From: Antedon mediterranea
Taxonomy: Eukaryota > Echinodermata > Crinoidea > Comatulida > Antedonidae
Reading direction: 5' to 3'
DNA length: 60,000 nt
NCBI RefSeq assembly: GCF_964355755.1
Contig: NC_092677.1
Coordinates: 11,184,601-11,244,600, forward strand
The first letter of the stretch is position 1; every line of letters starts with the position of its first letter. The notes under the pieces were generated by a model. It was not told the DNA's origin. It made no database searches and saw nothing but the letters and a program-made list of their open reading frames with translations. Below are positions 36,201 to 47,600 of the stretch, in pieces. The position numbers and the translations under genes were made by a program.

Positions 36201-37844
36201 GCTTCGTATCATGAGGCTACATATTTCCCAGCTGAAGAAACTGGAATTATTTATGTGTTTTTGTATGATTGTGATCATTCACTCGAAATGACTGAAATGG
36301 ATGAATATATGGATCAGGATGAAGGAATTCGATTAAAACAATGTCTTAAATGTCGTAAGACCATACGATTCAGCCCAAGATATGGGAATGTTCTTAAAAC
36401 CATAAACACAAGAATAGCTGAAATTAAGCAAAAGATGCATATTGAAAGATCAGTAGATCGAGTGCAGGATATGAGGCAGAAGATTCTTTCGCAATTACCA
36501 TATCTTGACAAAGAAGACCAAAGACGGATTCATCAAGAAATGGATTCACGCTATGGAGTTAAATATGAACGACTGCTTGTGTTAGACATTATGATTGTAA
36601 TGCTAAGAAGAGTGAACATGATTCGTGATTTAAACCAGAGTGATAATGCCACAACGTACAGTATTATTGTTAATCAAAACATTCAGGAACAAATTTGGAA
36701 ATCGAAAAACATTGCTTCTGAACAAGTTGTTGTTGATATATCCTCAGAACTACAGCGGTTAACCATATGTGATCAGTTAATATCAGTTATGGAAGAGAAA
36801 CTCAGTCTACTTGAAAAGAGTAATCGACTAAAAATGAATTCAGAAGAATCACTAGTAAAGATAGCAAAACGAACTGTTGACCAGTGCTTAAGCTTCTCCC
36901 ACGAACGCTGGTCGACGTGTCGTTATGGTCATGTACTTCAAGTTAACGAAATAATTGAGGAATGTAAAAAATGTGCGGCTCTGGAAAAGGAAGCCCATGG
37001 AAAATGTTACCAACGGCAGGGTTTCAGTAGGGAGAAACAACGGCAATCAGAAAAAAGAAAATGGACCCTAAATTTGACGCAACCAGACCCTCCTGCTAAA
37101 CGACAAAGAACGGTCGTTTATTCGTCTGTTGAAAACAAAAGAGGTAGAGATTATACCAATACCCATCCGAAAGTCAAATGTAAAGTGACTACTACTAAAA
37201 ACAATAAGGAACGTAGGTCTACGTTAAGAGGAGGTAATGAGTCAAGAGCTAGTCTAGATTGTGGACATATCTCTCTATGGCTGGATCAAAGAGATTTGAA
37301 AAGATATAAATGTAGGGAAGATTGTCTTAAAGTATGTAAACGCGGACATGCATGTCCCCTAAAGTGTTTTGAAGATTGTCCACCGTGTGAAGTCATGATT
37401 AGGAAGACACTAGAATGTCAACATAAGGCTAAGATACAGTGTGGTACACCTGGAAGCCAGGTGGATTGTAAAAAGCCGTGTCAGAGGTCATTGAAGTGTG
37501 GCCATAAATGCAAGAACCTATGCTTTGAAAAATGTACATCAAAATGTTTAGAAATTACCAAAAGAGAGTTTTTCCCGTGTGGTCACAGTCTCAATGTTCA
37601 ATGCTATATAAATTCCTGCCAGTCACCTTGTGAAAAAGCGTTATCATGTGGTCATGAATGTCCAAATGTTTGCGGTGATCTCTGCGAAAACTATAACTGC
37701 AAAAACGGTTTCAACCACCATCATGGAGATGGCAAACATGTGATTTGTATAGCACCATGTCAAAAAACATTAACTTGTAAACATCAGTGTCAACGAAAGT
37801 GTTGCGAAAAATTATTATATTATTATTATTATTATTATTACTAA
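24248..37844 (+). CDS. ZNFX1-like helicase with two NFX1 arrays (gene B)
   Basis: Exons 24248-24525, 30575-30639 and 30970-37844 splice in phase to 2405 residues. The start ATG is the A of TAATG at 24248 and is conserved with gene C. Exon 1 encodes an Arg/Gly/His-rich N-terminus beginning MSGARPKDP. The SF1 helicase has GPPGTGKT (about 581), EEAAEILEAH (about 929), QHRMRPEIS (about 995), DNYQGEENEI (about 1109) and ALSRAKKG (about 1145). NFX1 fingers run from about 1190 to 1860. After a helical region, a shortened RZ-like finger (CRYGH and CKKC, about 2090) lacks the GECGG part. A second NFX1 array follows (about 2210-2395). It includes about 50 residues near 34890-35020 that gene C lacks. 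The frame ends in a run of Tyr codons made by an ATT microsatellite. It is about as intact as C up to that point, so probably functional. Confidence 0.9.
25158..25560. repeat. Tandem repeat with AAGATGGCGGC, three units
   Basis: Units begin near 25158, 25319 and 25490. Each has an AAGATGG/ATGGCNGCCA block, then GCAGAAGTCGCATATAGG or a close variant, then CATGGTCATTGAAACATATT. The first unit holds AAGATGGCGGCC, which fits the YY1 consensus. Confidence 0.75.
26095..26428. repeat. Three perfect DR1 motifs, AGGTCAAAGGTCA
   Basis: AGGTCAAAGGTCA occurs at 26095-26107, 26236-26248 and 26416-26428. This is the consensus DR1 site of nuclear receptors (RXR dimers, HNF4, PPAR). The surrounding sequence looks like a diverged tandem repeat, so the motifs may be repeat-borne. 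Confidence 0.6.
26789..27870. mobile_element. Foldback element, about 1.1 kb
   Basis: The left end CGGGTGTCACGAAACCTAAG mirrors the right end CTTAGGTTTCGTGACACCCG. Outer arms extend about 90 bp on each side (AAGACC and ATCACGAAAGCTAAGACC blocks). Inner arms also pair: GCACCTGCCTTTCTTGTATT near 27118 with AATACAAGGCAGGTGCG near 27756, and CAATGTTTTTGTTTCTATGG near 27315 with CCATAGAAACAAAAACATTG near 27567. No coding sequence. Confidence 0.8.
28320..30099. mobile_element. hAT-like element, CAGGCCCGTAT ends, CTCGG duplication
   Basis: Left CAGGCCCGTAT (28320-28330) and right ATACGGGCCTG (30089-30099) are exact inverted ends. CTCGG directly flanks both sides (28315-28319 and 30100-30104), suggesting a 5-bp target-site duplication. 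A second, 5'-truncated element (about 28656-29870) is nested inside. No transposase reading frame is seen. Confidence 0.7.
28656..29870. mobile_element. 5'-truncated copy of the GGTGGCGCCAG element
   Basis: It aligns with 38527-40050: GGGAACACGTGTACTTTTTG, TTCGCGTTCACTTCGTAGCT, GTTCAACGTTGGGTCGAGAC, and the right end CTGGCGCCACCCCTG. The left TIR is missing. Confidence 0.75.
30752..30792. mobile_element. 27-bp palindromic insertion with 7-bp duplication
   Basis: The element at 30759-30785 starts CAGGGAAG and ends CTTCCCTG. GTAAAAC stands on both sides (30752-30758 and 30786-30792). The aligned gene C intron has ACATGTAAAACACTGACTGG near 42612, a single GTAAAAC and no insert. Confidence 0.85.
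37810..37842. repeat. ATT microsatellite in the gene B coding end
   Basis: ATTATTATAT then (TAT)n replaces the sequence that in gene C encodes CINYSCTKKV. It reads through as Leu-Leu-Tyr repeats and then meets TAA at 37842-37844. Confidence 0.9.
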
Positions 37845-38130
37845 AAAGGTTTAAAAGACACTAATTTGTGGCAGTGATAAAGATTTTCCATGTTATTATG
37901 TATATTGTGAAAGAGTAACACGTAATACAGACTGATTGAGGAAGGACTTGACTGTTAAGAAGGAAGCCAGAAATTAAATTTCTAACATGTTGAAGATTCA
38001 CTAACATGTGGGCACACATTACACGAATTTGTTCACAGATTGCAGTCTGTCACTGTAAACCTAAAAGATGTAAATCGTCTTCATCTCCCGATGGTATGAC
38101 AAACTGGAGGCTTTTGGAATTCTTTAAAAA
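37845..38130 (+). pseudogene. Fossil NFX1 finger sequence after the gene B stop
   Basis: Sequence after the stop still aligns to gene C coding sequence 49557-49696: GACACTAATTTGTGG, GAGTAACACGTAATACAGAC and others, then to the flank after gene C. It retains a VEDSLTCGH-type finger start near 37990, with frameshifts. It shows that the ancestral frame was longer. Confidence 0.75.
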
Positions 38131-38330
38131 AAACAAATTAACAATATTTCGGACATATCGCTAGACATCGAACAAGACATTTTAATAGGAGCAGCGCACG
38201 ATAAGACAAGATGGATGGACGGAGTTAAAGCAAACTGGTTGTACAACTGTGGAAAGTTGGCACAGGATATTCAGTAATGGAGGTATCTCAATCTTGGCAC
38301 AGCACCTGCTCGGATTTTAATAATGTAAAT
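38130..38330 (+). pseudogene. Possible LINE reverse-transcriptase tail remnant
   Basis: With frameshifts, the stretch reads as GHIARH-, TRWMDGVK- and AQDIQ-like segments, typical of the C-terminal end of LINE ORF2 proteins. A diverged counterpart with ACGGACATATCGCTAGACAT lies after gene C at 49820-49940. So it was probably present before the B/C duplication. Confidence 0.4.
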
Positions 38331-38446
38331 AAAATAATGACTTATATTATGTACAATAGTACTTCAAAGAAAATTACTTAACTATAGTGCAAGTATATAC
38401 TGTAGTGCAAGTATCGGGGCAAGTATATACTGTAGTGCAAGAATAT

Positions 38447-40050
38447 CAGTGGTGGCGCCAGCGGGGGGAGGGGGCTACGGGGGCTCTAGCCCCCCTCGTC
38501 GGGGAGCCTAGCCGCCCCCCCCCCCCCGTCGGGGAACACGGGTACTTTTTGTCGGGGAATATAATATACAGTAAAAAACGTTCGCGTTCACTTCATATAG
38601 CTTCAGCGCCTTGAAAACCACGACGTTCCATTGACCGTGAGAGTACGTCAGAGGGCTATTATGCACTTTTATCGCTGGCAATAAATGAATGCATAAAAGT
38701 GTTATGCATTCATTTATTGCCAGCGATCTAACTTACTACTAAACATTAGCTTGGTACGCACTTGTCTGACGGTATCCCTTTGTACGAATCGTTCAACATT
38801 GGGTCGAGACGCGTGATATCAAGTTCCATCCAGGGACCAAAATGTGTAATGTAGTTATTTTCCAGGCGAAGTTTACCGACGGTTACCGAAGGGAACACGG
38901 GTAATTTTTGTCGGGGAATATAATATACAGTAAAAAGCGTTCGCGTTCACTTCGTAGCTAGCTTCAGCGCCTAGAAAACCGCGACGTTCCATTGACCGTG
39001 AGAGTACGTCAGAGTGATATTATGTACTTTATATGCATTCATTATTGCCAGCGATCTAACTTACTTCTAAACAATAGCTAGGTTCGCACTTGTCTGGCGG
39101 TATCCCTTTGTACGAATCGTTCAACGTTGGGTCGAGATGCGTGATATCATGTTCCATCCAGGGACCAAAATGTGTACTGTAGTTATTTTCCAGGCGAAGT
39201 TTACTGACGGTTACGTCGTGTACTGCGTCGACGTACGCTACACTACAGCAAAAACGAATTATGTTAATTGTTCGTATGTTCACCAATTTTTTAATTTACA
39301 AGTAACCTTCTGTACCGTGGGGTAATACATTTTTCAACCATTACTAAACAAAAAAACATGCCATTTTCGCTTAGCCAACATCTTATTATAGCTAAGTTAT
39401 TACATTTTCAATGTCCTGTATGTCATGAATTTCTCACCACTCGGAAGTCCAGATGGTACGCACGCATACACTTGGGAGGAATAAACTTATTTCCCCGACT
39501 GAAAAAGGTCTACGCTTGCGTTTTTTAAGCCTCTAGGCCTGATGTTTCCAAAGTATAAATGCAATTTTTTGAAGACCTGCAGGTCTAGTTTTAAACATTT
39601 TCTTAGCTCAGCCCCAACAATAAAGCTGGTCATATTTCGAAGTACAAGAAGTGCATTTTCCGGGACCTAACATCTCTATTTTTCAAACATTTCTTAGCTC
39701 AGTCACAACCATGATAGGGACTTATATATTTTGTTTCATGTTTTGAAGTATAATAAGTCCAATTTCCGGGACCTCCAACTCTATTTTTCCAAATTTTCTT
39801 TGAACTTTTATTTTTAAAATTTTTTTGCACGCAGTATTTTATTTATGCATTATAAAAAATGGAAAAAATGGCTACCCTAAATCTGATTAAAATGACCTCA
39901 AATGACGCTAGAACGCGTTGCTTCCGGGCCATTCACCGGGGGCCCTTGGCGGGCCCCTGGCCCCCAGCCTAGTGATGCTCGCTTCGCTCGCATAGCCCCC
40001 TCGTCGGGGAATGTAGCCCCCGCGTCGGAAAGATCCTGGCGCCACCCCTG
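38447..40050. mobile_element. hAT-like non-autonomous element, 1.6 kb
   Basis: The left TIR CAGTGGTGGCGCCAG (38447-38461) and right CTGGCGCCACCCCTG (40036-40050) pair at 14 of 15 positions. The flanks AAGAATAT and AAGTATAT match at 7 of 8, as expected of an 8-bp hAT duplication. It interrupts a tandem GTATATACTGTAGTGCAA repeat. An internal segment of about 350 bp is duplicated (from 38527 and from 38886). No transposase frame is seen. Confidence 0.75.
38672..38726. repeat. Perfect hairpin, 25-bp arms and 5-base loop
   Basis: TCGCTGGCAATAAATGAATG and the following CATAA (to 38696) are the exact inverse of 38702-38726, with AAGTG between. The sister copies of this element (28.8 kb, 39.0 kb) have the sequence once only. 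Confidence 0.9.
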
Positions 40051-40058
40051 AAGTATAT

Positions 40059-40930
40059 ACTGTAGTGCAAAGATCTTATATACTAAAGATGTGACACTAC
40101 CCGCGTTTACACTTTAGAAGCGTCAAATTATAGTGCGCCCCCTCGTTTAAACAAGTAACGAACTTTTGCGTGACGATCGCAGTATTCTTTAGGGATTGAG
40201 TATTCGCGCCAAAGTTTGTATGGTTAACAAACAATGAATTAAAAGAGAAAAAGTGGAGGGAGGTATGGTAAAGTTGTAGGAGGTCTGTACGCGCCCCCCG
40301 GTCTGTGCATTATCGGCTAGAAATGATGATCATTACGACGGTCTGGTATGATGAATAATTGTAAATATGATGATTTTATTTCAATGTTTCTACATTTTTT
40401 ATATTTCCTCTCGGTGGCCCGTGCATCATTTCACAATAGTTATTGAGTTAATTTTAAACTGAGACTACTATAAAATAACTAATTGTTATCTCAGGTTTTA
40501 AATAAATTATAATAATAAATGAATGTCATGGCGAATGATGGGTACATAATACAGTAGGCCTAGTATGAATTATCTCAGAATTGACTATCATAATCTGTTT
40601 CATGTCATGACTGTAGGCTTAAGCCTATGATTGTTTATAAATATATTCCGAAAAATTACTGTAATAAAATAGTCGAAGTAGTGATTTTAAAAAGTGACTT
40701 CTTGTTCTTTTTTAATTGTTTATAACACACTGTTTTGACTAATATATTTTCCTAATCTGCACTGTTTTGCTGCTGGATGAAAAAGAAGAAAACATCAAGA
40801 ACAAAAACGGAATACGATACGCTTAGTGTTAATACCATAGCCGACTCGCATAAATAAGCAGCGGCTGCGTGGTTGGGCCAACCAAAAAATGCGTTCAACG
40901 CTACCGTCCACGCAGCGCCACCTACCGTCG
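40059..40930. other. Intergenic, upstream of gene C
   Basis: No exon is supported. It starts with a remaining GTATATACTGTAGTGCAA unit and is otherwise unique, AT-rich sequence. The last 100 bases before the CRE at 40931 are more GC-rich. Confidence 0.5.
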
Positions 40931-41099
40931 TGACGTCAGCACCGCAGAACTCTATAGTCAATTATCGATCCTCCATTAAATTAAACATTATTTTCAATAT
41001 TTCATGATATTCCTTCCTGGAATCCATCCAATCAAAAGACGTGTACATGAGACGTAATGTTCATAATATGACAAAGTCACGTGATCCTCGGAAATTCCC
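40931..41099 (+). promoter_or_regulatory. Promoter block of gene C: CRE, CCAAT, E-box, kappaB
   Basis: TGACGTCA (40931-40938) is a full CRE palindrome. CCAATCAAAAGACGT begins at 41028, GTCACGTGAT is at 41076-41085, and GGAAATTCCC (inverted kappaB consensus) is at 41090-41099. The last three are conserved in order and near-identical spacing to the motif/donor of gene B. The CRE was not seen before B. Confidence 0.6.
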
Positions 41100-41195
41100 A
41101 AAGTAGTAGAATTCACAAAAACGCCATTAGACGATAACTAGGCCCAGACAATACTGAATAAAAAAATAAAATGTAATTTTACAGTATTTCACATG
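41100..41195 (+). other. Inferred non-coding first exon of gene C
   Basis: It aligns to the segment before the gene B donor and ends with ACATG/GTAAGTATT, donor at 41196. The 5' limit is unknown. The final ATG plus exon 2 gives a four-codon upstream ORF whose TAA (41675-41677) overlaps the main ATG at 41677. Confidence 0.5.
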
Positions 41196-41676
41196 GTAAG
41201 TATTGTCTTTCAAGGTACATTTACAGAGATATAAGCCTATACTACTAGGACACCTACAGTAATGAATGCCTACAAAGAATAATGCCATATGGCGATGTGT
41301 GTATGTGTGTGACGTGTGGGCGTAAGTAATGAATCGACGAGCTATTGTAGGCCTATATGTCGTACATATACTAGGCATATAGTATATAGTTATGATTGTA
41401 TTGTGATTAAATGATAAAACCAAATAATAATATTAGATTAATATAGGATATGTATAATGGACTTGATATTTTATTATACACATAGCCTTCAGTATTATAT
41501 AATATTATAGGCATACGAAGGCCTGCCATTCAAAATCACTGTGTTACTGTAGTTTATTCCGATCTTGAAGGGCGGGGTTTTTTTTCTTATTATTTTTTTT
41601 ATCACTAGGTTATTTTATGATTTGTCTATTTCCATTACATGTTATGCTAAGTTTGTATATTACAGATTGATATATA

Positions 41677-44600
41677 ATGAGTGGTGCTCGTCCTAAAGAT
41701 CCACGACGACATTCTGTCCCCTACAACATATCCCGAAGAATACATAGGACGCAAGATGATTCTCGACAACGTTGGCTCAAACACCGAAAAGACTTTAGAA
41801 GACCGTATAGGCCTACACGAAATAGAAGAGGGAGAGAAAATTTTAAACATACTCGAACCACAAGAGGAAGAGGCAGTTACCATGGGTAGGCCTATGGTCT
41901 GAAACTATATTTTATATAATAAGTCTCCTTTTGAGGATATACATCCATTGTCGTTGTACTCAACTCTTTGATATCATAACTTTGATGTATAGTTTCTTGG
42001 TCCTTCATGGTTTTTTTTTAAAGAATTCAGATGCCCAGAATAAGGTCAAACATTTGCTAAATATGTGTTGTTCATAAGTTAAAATGTGCGTGATACGCGT
42101 AAAACAGACAATCTAACAACAGGATTCTCAGCTCCGGAGGATTTATCTGTGGCTGCGACAATCCGTTCCACGATCAGAAACCGCGAGCCGCGGAGGATGT
42201 GCATAGCAGTACTGTTGGTATTTGTCGCAGCCAGACATAAGATCAAACGACTGTTACGAGTCCCTATCTTGGCAAGGCGAGCTCAGTGTCCTGTTTTTAG
42301 ATTGCCTTACTTATACTAACTATACTAATATGTGATGTGTAGGCTACACATAACATGCTGAGGTTTGACCCACTGAAAGACACTGTGATAAAACAGTAAT
42401 TTTCTCTATAATTAATATTCTCTAGAACCGATGTATGGTCATCATTAAATGGTCCTAACGAAAATTTCACCAAAAGACGTCAAGCAGCAACGCGTAAGTA
42501 AATCTCTTTTACATCATGCTGCGTTGTTCAAGTTAATACGCCTTTTTAAGAAGAAATTTACATGTTGGAATCTCTGAAAACACACCATGTAATCCAATAA
42601 TGTAGAAAAACTACATGTAAAACACTGACTGGAAGAGAAAATCTGCACTGCTTAATATACTGGCCAGAGGTAGTACCATTTGGCTAGGACTTCCATATGG
42701 TAAATAGTAAAACCAATTGAACATTATTTAAATCAGATTGCAAATGAGATACGATGGGATCTACTGTACGGGTATGCTTATGTTTAATTAGATGATAAGC
42801 CTAGTATACATTGATTTAAATATTTAACTTTTTTCATAGAGGAATATCTCACAAGTATATTAGAAGCGAAATCGAAAAATGATGTTGTGACAACTTTATC
42901 CAAGTACACTTATGCTGCTGAAGACATCACAGACTTGGTAAACGCAAAGAAACTTGGCGATGACGTTGTTGAGGTCCTGCTTCAAATTTACGTAAAAGTA
43001 TTCCAGTGTAAATTATCTGACAGCCGAAAGAAAATGATAGATATCATAAAATCTAGTAATTTCTCAAAAAAAGTTCTAATTTCATATGCCACAAATATAG
43101 GAGATTTAAGAAAAAGTGATCGAAAGGAAAATGAAATGTGTATTAAACTTGTATGGAGTTTCCTACAAGGGATGATGAGTTCTGGATATGAAGACATAAA
43201 TGATTTAGCACTAATTACAACCATACTTGACATCCAAAGTAAAGAATTGTTTGAGAAGTTGAAGTTGAATCAAAATGCTCTCATTGATGTAGCGCGTTTC
43301 AAAAAAGAATCAAACAAATACGTATCAGATGTTAAGAAAGCAGAGAAGAAAAATAGGCAACGCGAATCTGCTAAACGAGAAGGGATATGTGATGGCCCGC
43401 CGCCTAATGACTATCGGGACATTCCGATATTGCCAACCACATATGATGTCCATTCTACAGAGCCTCCATTCCTTCGTCCAAACATAAGCAAAGGAAGCTA
43501 CGCAAGCCAGTACCATTATCTTGATGTACAATTCCGATTGTTACGTGAAGACTTTATTTGTCCATTGCGTGAAGGAATTCAAACACATCTCGATAGTCTA
43601 GCAAATCCACTTCCACGCAATCAGAGGAAGAGAAACACAGATGTTCGCTTATACTATGATGTTAAGATTATCAATCCAGTGTTTTCTCAGAGAGAGGAAG
43701 GAGTTCTCCATCGGGTACACTTTAGTCTTAATAATCTAAAGTACGTCAAATGGAAAAACACAAAAAGGTTGATGTTTGGTTCACTTGTATGTTTATCTCA
43801 CGACAATTTCCAAACGCTTTTATTTGGTACAATTTGCACTAGAGAAGATTGTTACAAAGGTCGTGTTGACATTAAATTCCATGCATTACCCAATACGGAG
43901 ATAGCCCGCATCTATACTATGGTAGAGTCTACGGCATTCTTTGAGAATTATAGAGCTGTCTTGCAAGTTCTCCAACAGTTTGATGACGTCAACTGTATAC
44001 CAATGGATAGGTATATCATACAAGCATCGCATGACATAAGACGACCGAAGTATCTTCTTAATAAAACAACAATGAAGTACGACATTAGTCCATTGCTAAA
44101 GGCTGACGTTCAGAAAAACTCGATTGATATTCTAGATGAAAATGCTTGGCCAGGAATTGACAAACTTGTACTTGATGAATCACAGGTTAGTGCTGTCAAA
44201 TCAGCCTTAACAGACGAACTAGCAGTTATTCAAGGGCCACCGGGAACCGGGAAAACCTATATTGGATTGAAGGTTGTTAAGACTTTGCTTATCAACAAAC
44301 ACCAATGGGCCATGAATAACCTAGGCGAAGACAGTGGTAGTGATGCTATAATGGTGATATGTTATACAAATCATGCCTTAGACCAGTTTCTTGAAGGTAT
44401 ACTGCCATTTTGTGATAATTTAGTGAGAATTGGCGGACGGTCAAAAAGCACAAAGCTTGAACAATATAATTTGAAAGAATTAATAAGGCGCATGAACAGA
44501 AGGACAAGACATGACTTCCAAAGAATAGAAGAACTTGCAGATTTTGTTAGCAGACAGATGATAGCAGGTGAAGAAATGATGAAACTTTGTGATAAATATA

Positions 44601-47600
44601 TTGTGAGTGAATTTACGTTAGAAAATATCATAGATGCTCGACATCTGGAATGTTTGAGAGATTCTAGAGAGGAATATGGAGTGGATGGACACCGTTCGAC
44701 TTTGCCTATGTGGTTAGGTCTGCTTTCTGTATCTGATAATTACACACAAGTTGACGTGTTAACTGATGACGACAAACAAGATGATGACGAAAACAACAAG
44801 GGTAATACTAATATCACGACTGAATTTGACAGGATATTGGATCAACGAGATTATGATGACGTCAGGTCAAAACAGGATTACGAGTCCAAGAAAAATACGA
44901 TAATTACTGATCTTTCCTCTAAGCTTGCATATGATCCGAAAATGCAATGTAAAGACGCCCCTTTAAAAAGGCATAGAGCGACGGTACGAAAACAACTGTC
45001 TATTGTTAATGACGAAATGTCAGAACATGAAGCAAGTAGAGTAAATATTCGCAAGTTATCCGTACATGATAGATGGCGTCTATACCGATATTGGATAGGA
45101 AAGTATAAATGTCAATTACGCCAAAATTTGTTTGAACAACAGCATTCTTATGATGAGATGTTACTCAGTAGTGTTGAGCAAAAAAATGACAGGAAACTTA
45201 ACATTCTGCAAAAGGCGAATGTAATAGGAATAACAACAACTGGTGCTGCTAGGAATAAAGGCTTACTAAATGAAATACGACCAAGAATAGTTGTTGTTGA
45301 AGAGGCTGCGGAAATTCTGGAAGCACATATTGTGACAAGCCTAACAAAACAATGCGAACATCTAATTCTAATTGGAGACCACCAGCAATTGAAGCCTAAT
45401 CCTACTGTATACAAACTTGCCACTAAATTCAATCTTGACATATCCATGTTTGAACGCATGCTTACTAATGGTGTTCCCTGTAAGAAACTGTCGTCACAAC
45501 ACCGAATGCGACCAGAAATATCACAAATCATGAGGAAACACTTCTACAGCCATCTGCTCGACGACGAGTCAGTTAAATATTTTGATAACATTCGAGGTGT
45601 ATCTCATAATATGTTCTTCATCAACCATGATATCCAAGAGGAGTCCATGGAAGATATATTAAGCAAGTCAAATATTCACGAAGCTGAGTATTGTGTGGCA
45701 CTTGCTAAGTATTTATGTCATCAAGGTTACGATGCATCTAGTATCACCATCTTGACGACGTACACTGGCCAGGTACTAAACTTCAAACGAATACTCAGAA
45801 AGGAATCGTATGCTTCTCTTCGTGATATTTATGTAAGTTCTGTAGATAATTATCAAGGTGAAGAAAACGAAATAATATTGGTGTCATTTGTACGAAGCAA
45901 TGAGGCTGGGAATATTGGATTTTTAAAAGTTTCAAACAGAATGTGTGTGGCATTATCAAGAGCAAAAAAAGGTTTGTTCTGTATTGGAAACTTTAAACTT
46001 CTCGCTGAAAAGAGTGACCTCTGGATGAAAATAGTTCAAGACATAAAACCATTAAATTGTATAGGAGATTATCTGGAGTTGTACTGCCATAACCATCGTG
46101 ATACAAAGGTTAAAGTATCTTCCGCTGTAGATTTTAAACAATTTCCAATGGGAGGATGCAAACGTAAGTGTGAAACTCGCTTAGAATGTGGTCATGTCTG
46201 TCAGTGGCTGTGTCATCCAGATCCAAATCATATGATGTATGAATGTAAGGAGGACTGCGCAAAATCATGCAGACAGGGTCATGCATGCCGTCGAAAGTGT
46301 TTTGAAGATTGTACTTTGTGTGAAGTCAAGGTTAGCAAAACATTACAATGTCAACATGATATTGAAATACCGTGTTATCAATTTGAAACGCCAGTAGATT
46401 GTAAGGAACCATGCGAAATGATATTGAAGTGTGGTCATGACTGCAAGAAAGTATGCTTTGAAAAATGTACATCAGAATGTTTAGAAATTGTCACAAGAGA
46501 ATTTTCTCCATGCGGTCACAAAACAGATGTCCAATGCTACATAACGATAATGACATGCGGGTTACCTTGTGAAAAGACACTGGCATGTGGTCATGCGTGT
46601 AAAGAAAGATGTGGCGATACTTGTACAATCAAGTGCACTGAGGTTATAGAGAAGACATTTGATTGCGGACATATCGTAAGGGTTTGTTGCTTTACACAAA
46701 CATGTCCACAGTCATGTTCAAAATTGTTGCAGTGTGGCCACAAGTGTAAACTAAAATGTTACGAGACGTGTTCCAGAGATAATTGCACAGAAGTAGTAAT
46801 AAAGAAACTTAGATGTGGACATGAGAAAGAGCTACTTTGTTATGAAGATCCTGAAGAAATGTTTCGAAAGTGTCATGAGAATGTTACTAAAACTCTTGAA
46901 TGTGGACACCAGAAAGAGCTACCATGTTATGTAGATCCCAAATACATTACGTATTTGGACTTTGATCTAAGATGCAATGTGGAAGTTACTAAATTGCTTC
47001 AATGTGGACATGAACAAACAATAAATTGTTGGAAATCTTCGGGGCTTTATAAAACTGGCTGTCTTGAAAATGTCGAGGAAACATTAGAATGTGGACACAA
47101 AATCAGACGGATTTGTTCAGAGAGCAAATTGTGCAAAATGAAGTGCTCAAGATTATTGCTATGTGGACACAAATGTAAAAGACTTTGTTCCCAGCCATGT
47201 ATGAAACAATGTAATGTGGGAGTAGAAAAGAAACTGAAGTGTGGACATATGAAGTCTGTGCCATGCTCTTTAGATGTGTCAGAGATAGTAACTAGTGGGG
47301 AAGCAGCATTTGCATTTAACCTGGTAGACGAGCATGAATATTGTACAAAGCGATGTTCAAGAACACTAACATGTGGTCATCCCTGCACGAATATATGTGC
47401 AGACAGTTGCAATGTTAGTTGTCAACAACAATGCAAAGACACTTTAATATGTGGACACGTATGCCAAGGAAAATGTATAGATTGTAAAGACAACTTACAT
47501 AAGGAATGCACAGAATGTTGTAACAAGAAACTTATCTGTGGTCATAATTGTCAACAATCATGTTCAATTATTCCTTGTCAACCCTGCAAAAAGCATTGTA

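Noticed and set aside
41681-41902. Second frame over the first coding exon of gene C
   Set aside because: The frame from 41677 matches gene B exon 24248-24525 in start, phase and RGRG content; the other frame has no counterpart.
42086-42319. 77-codon open stretch between exons of gene C
   Set aside because: It lies in an intron, has no counterpart in gene B, and contains a 12-bp inverted repeat (TGGCTGCGACAA) that looks like a small insertion.
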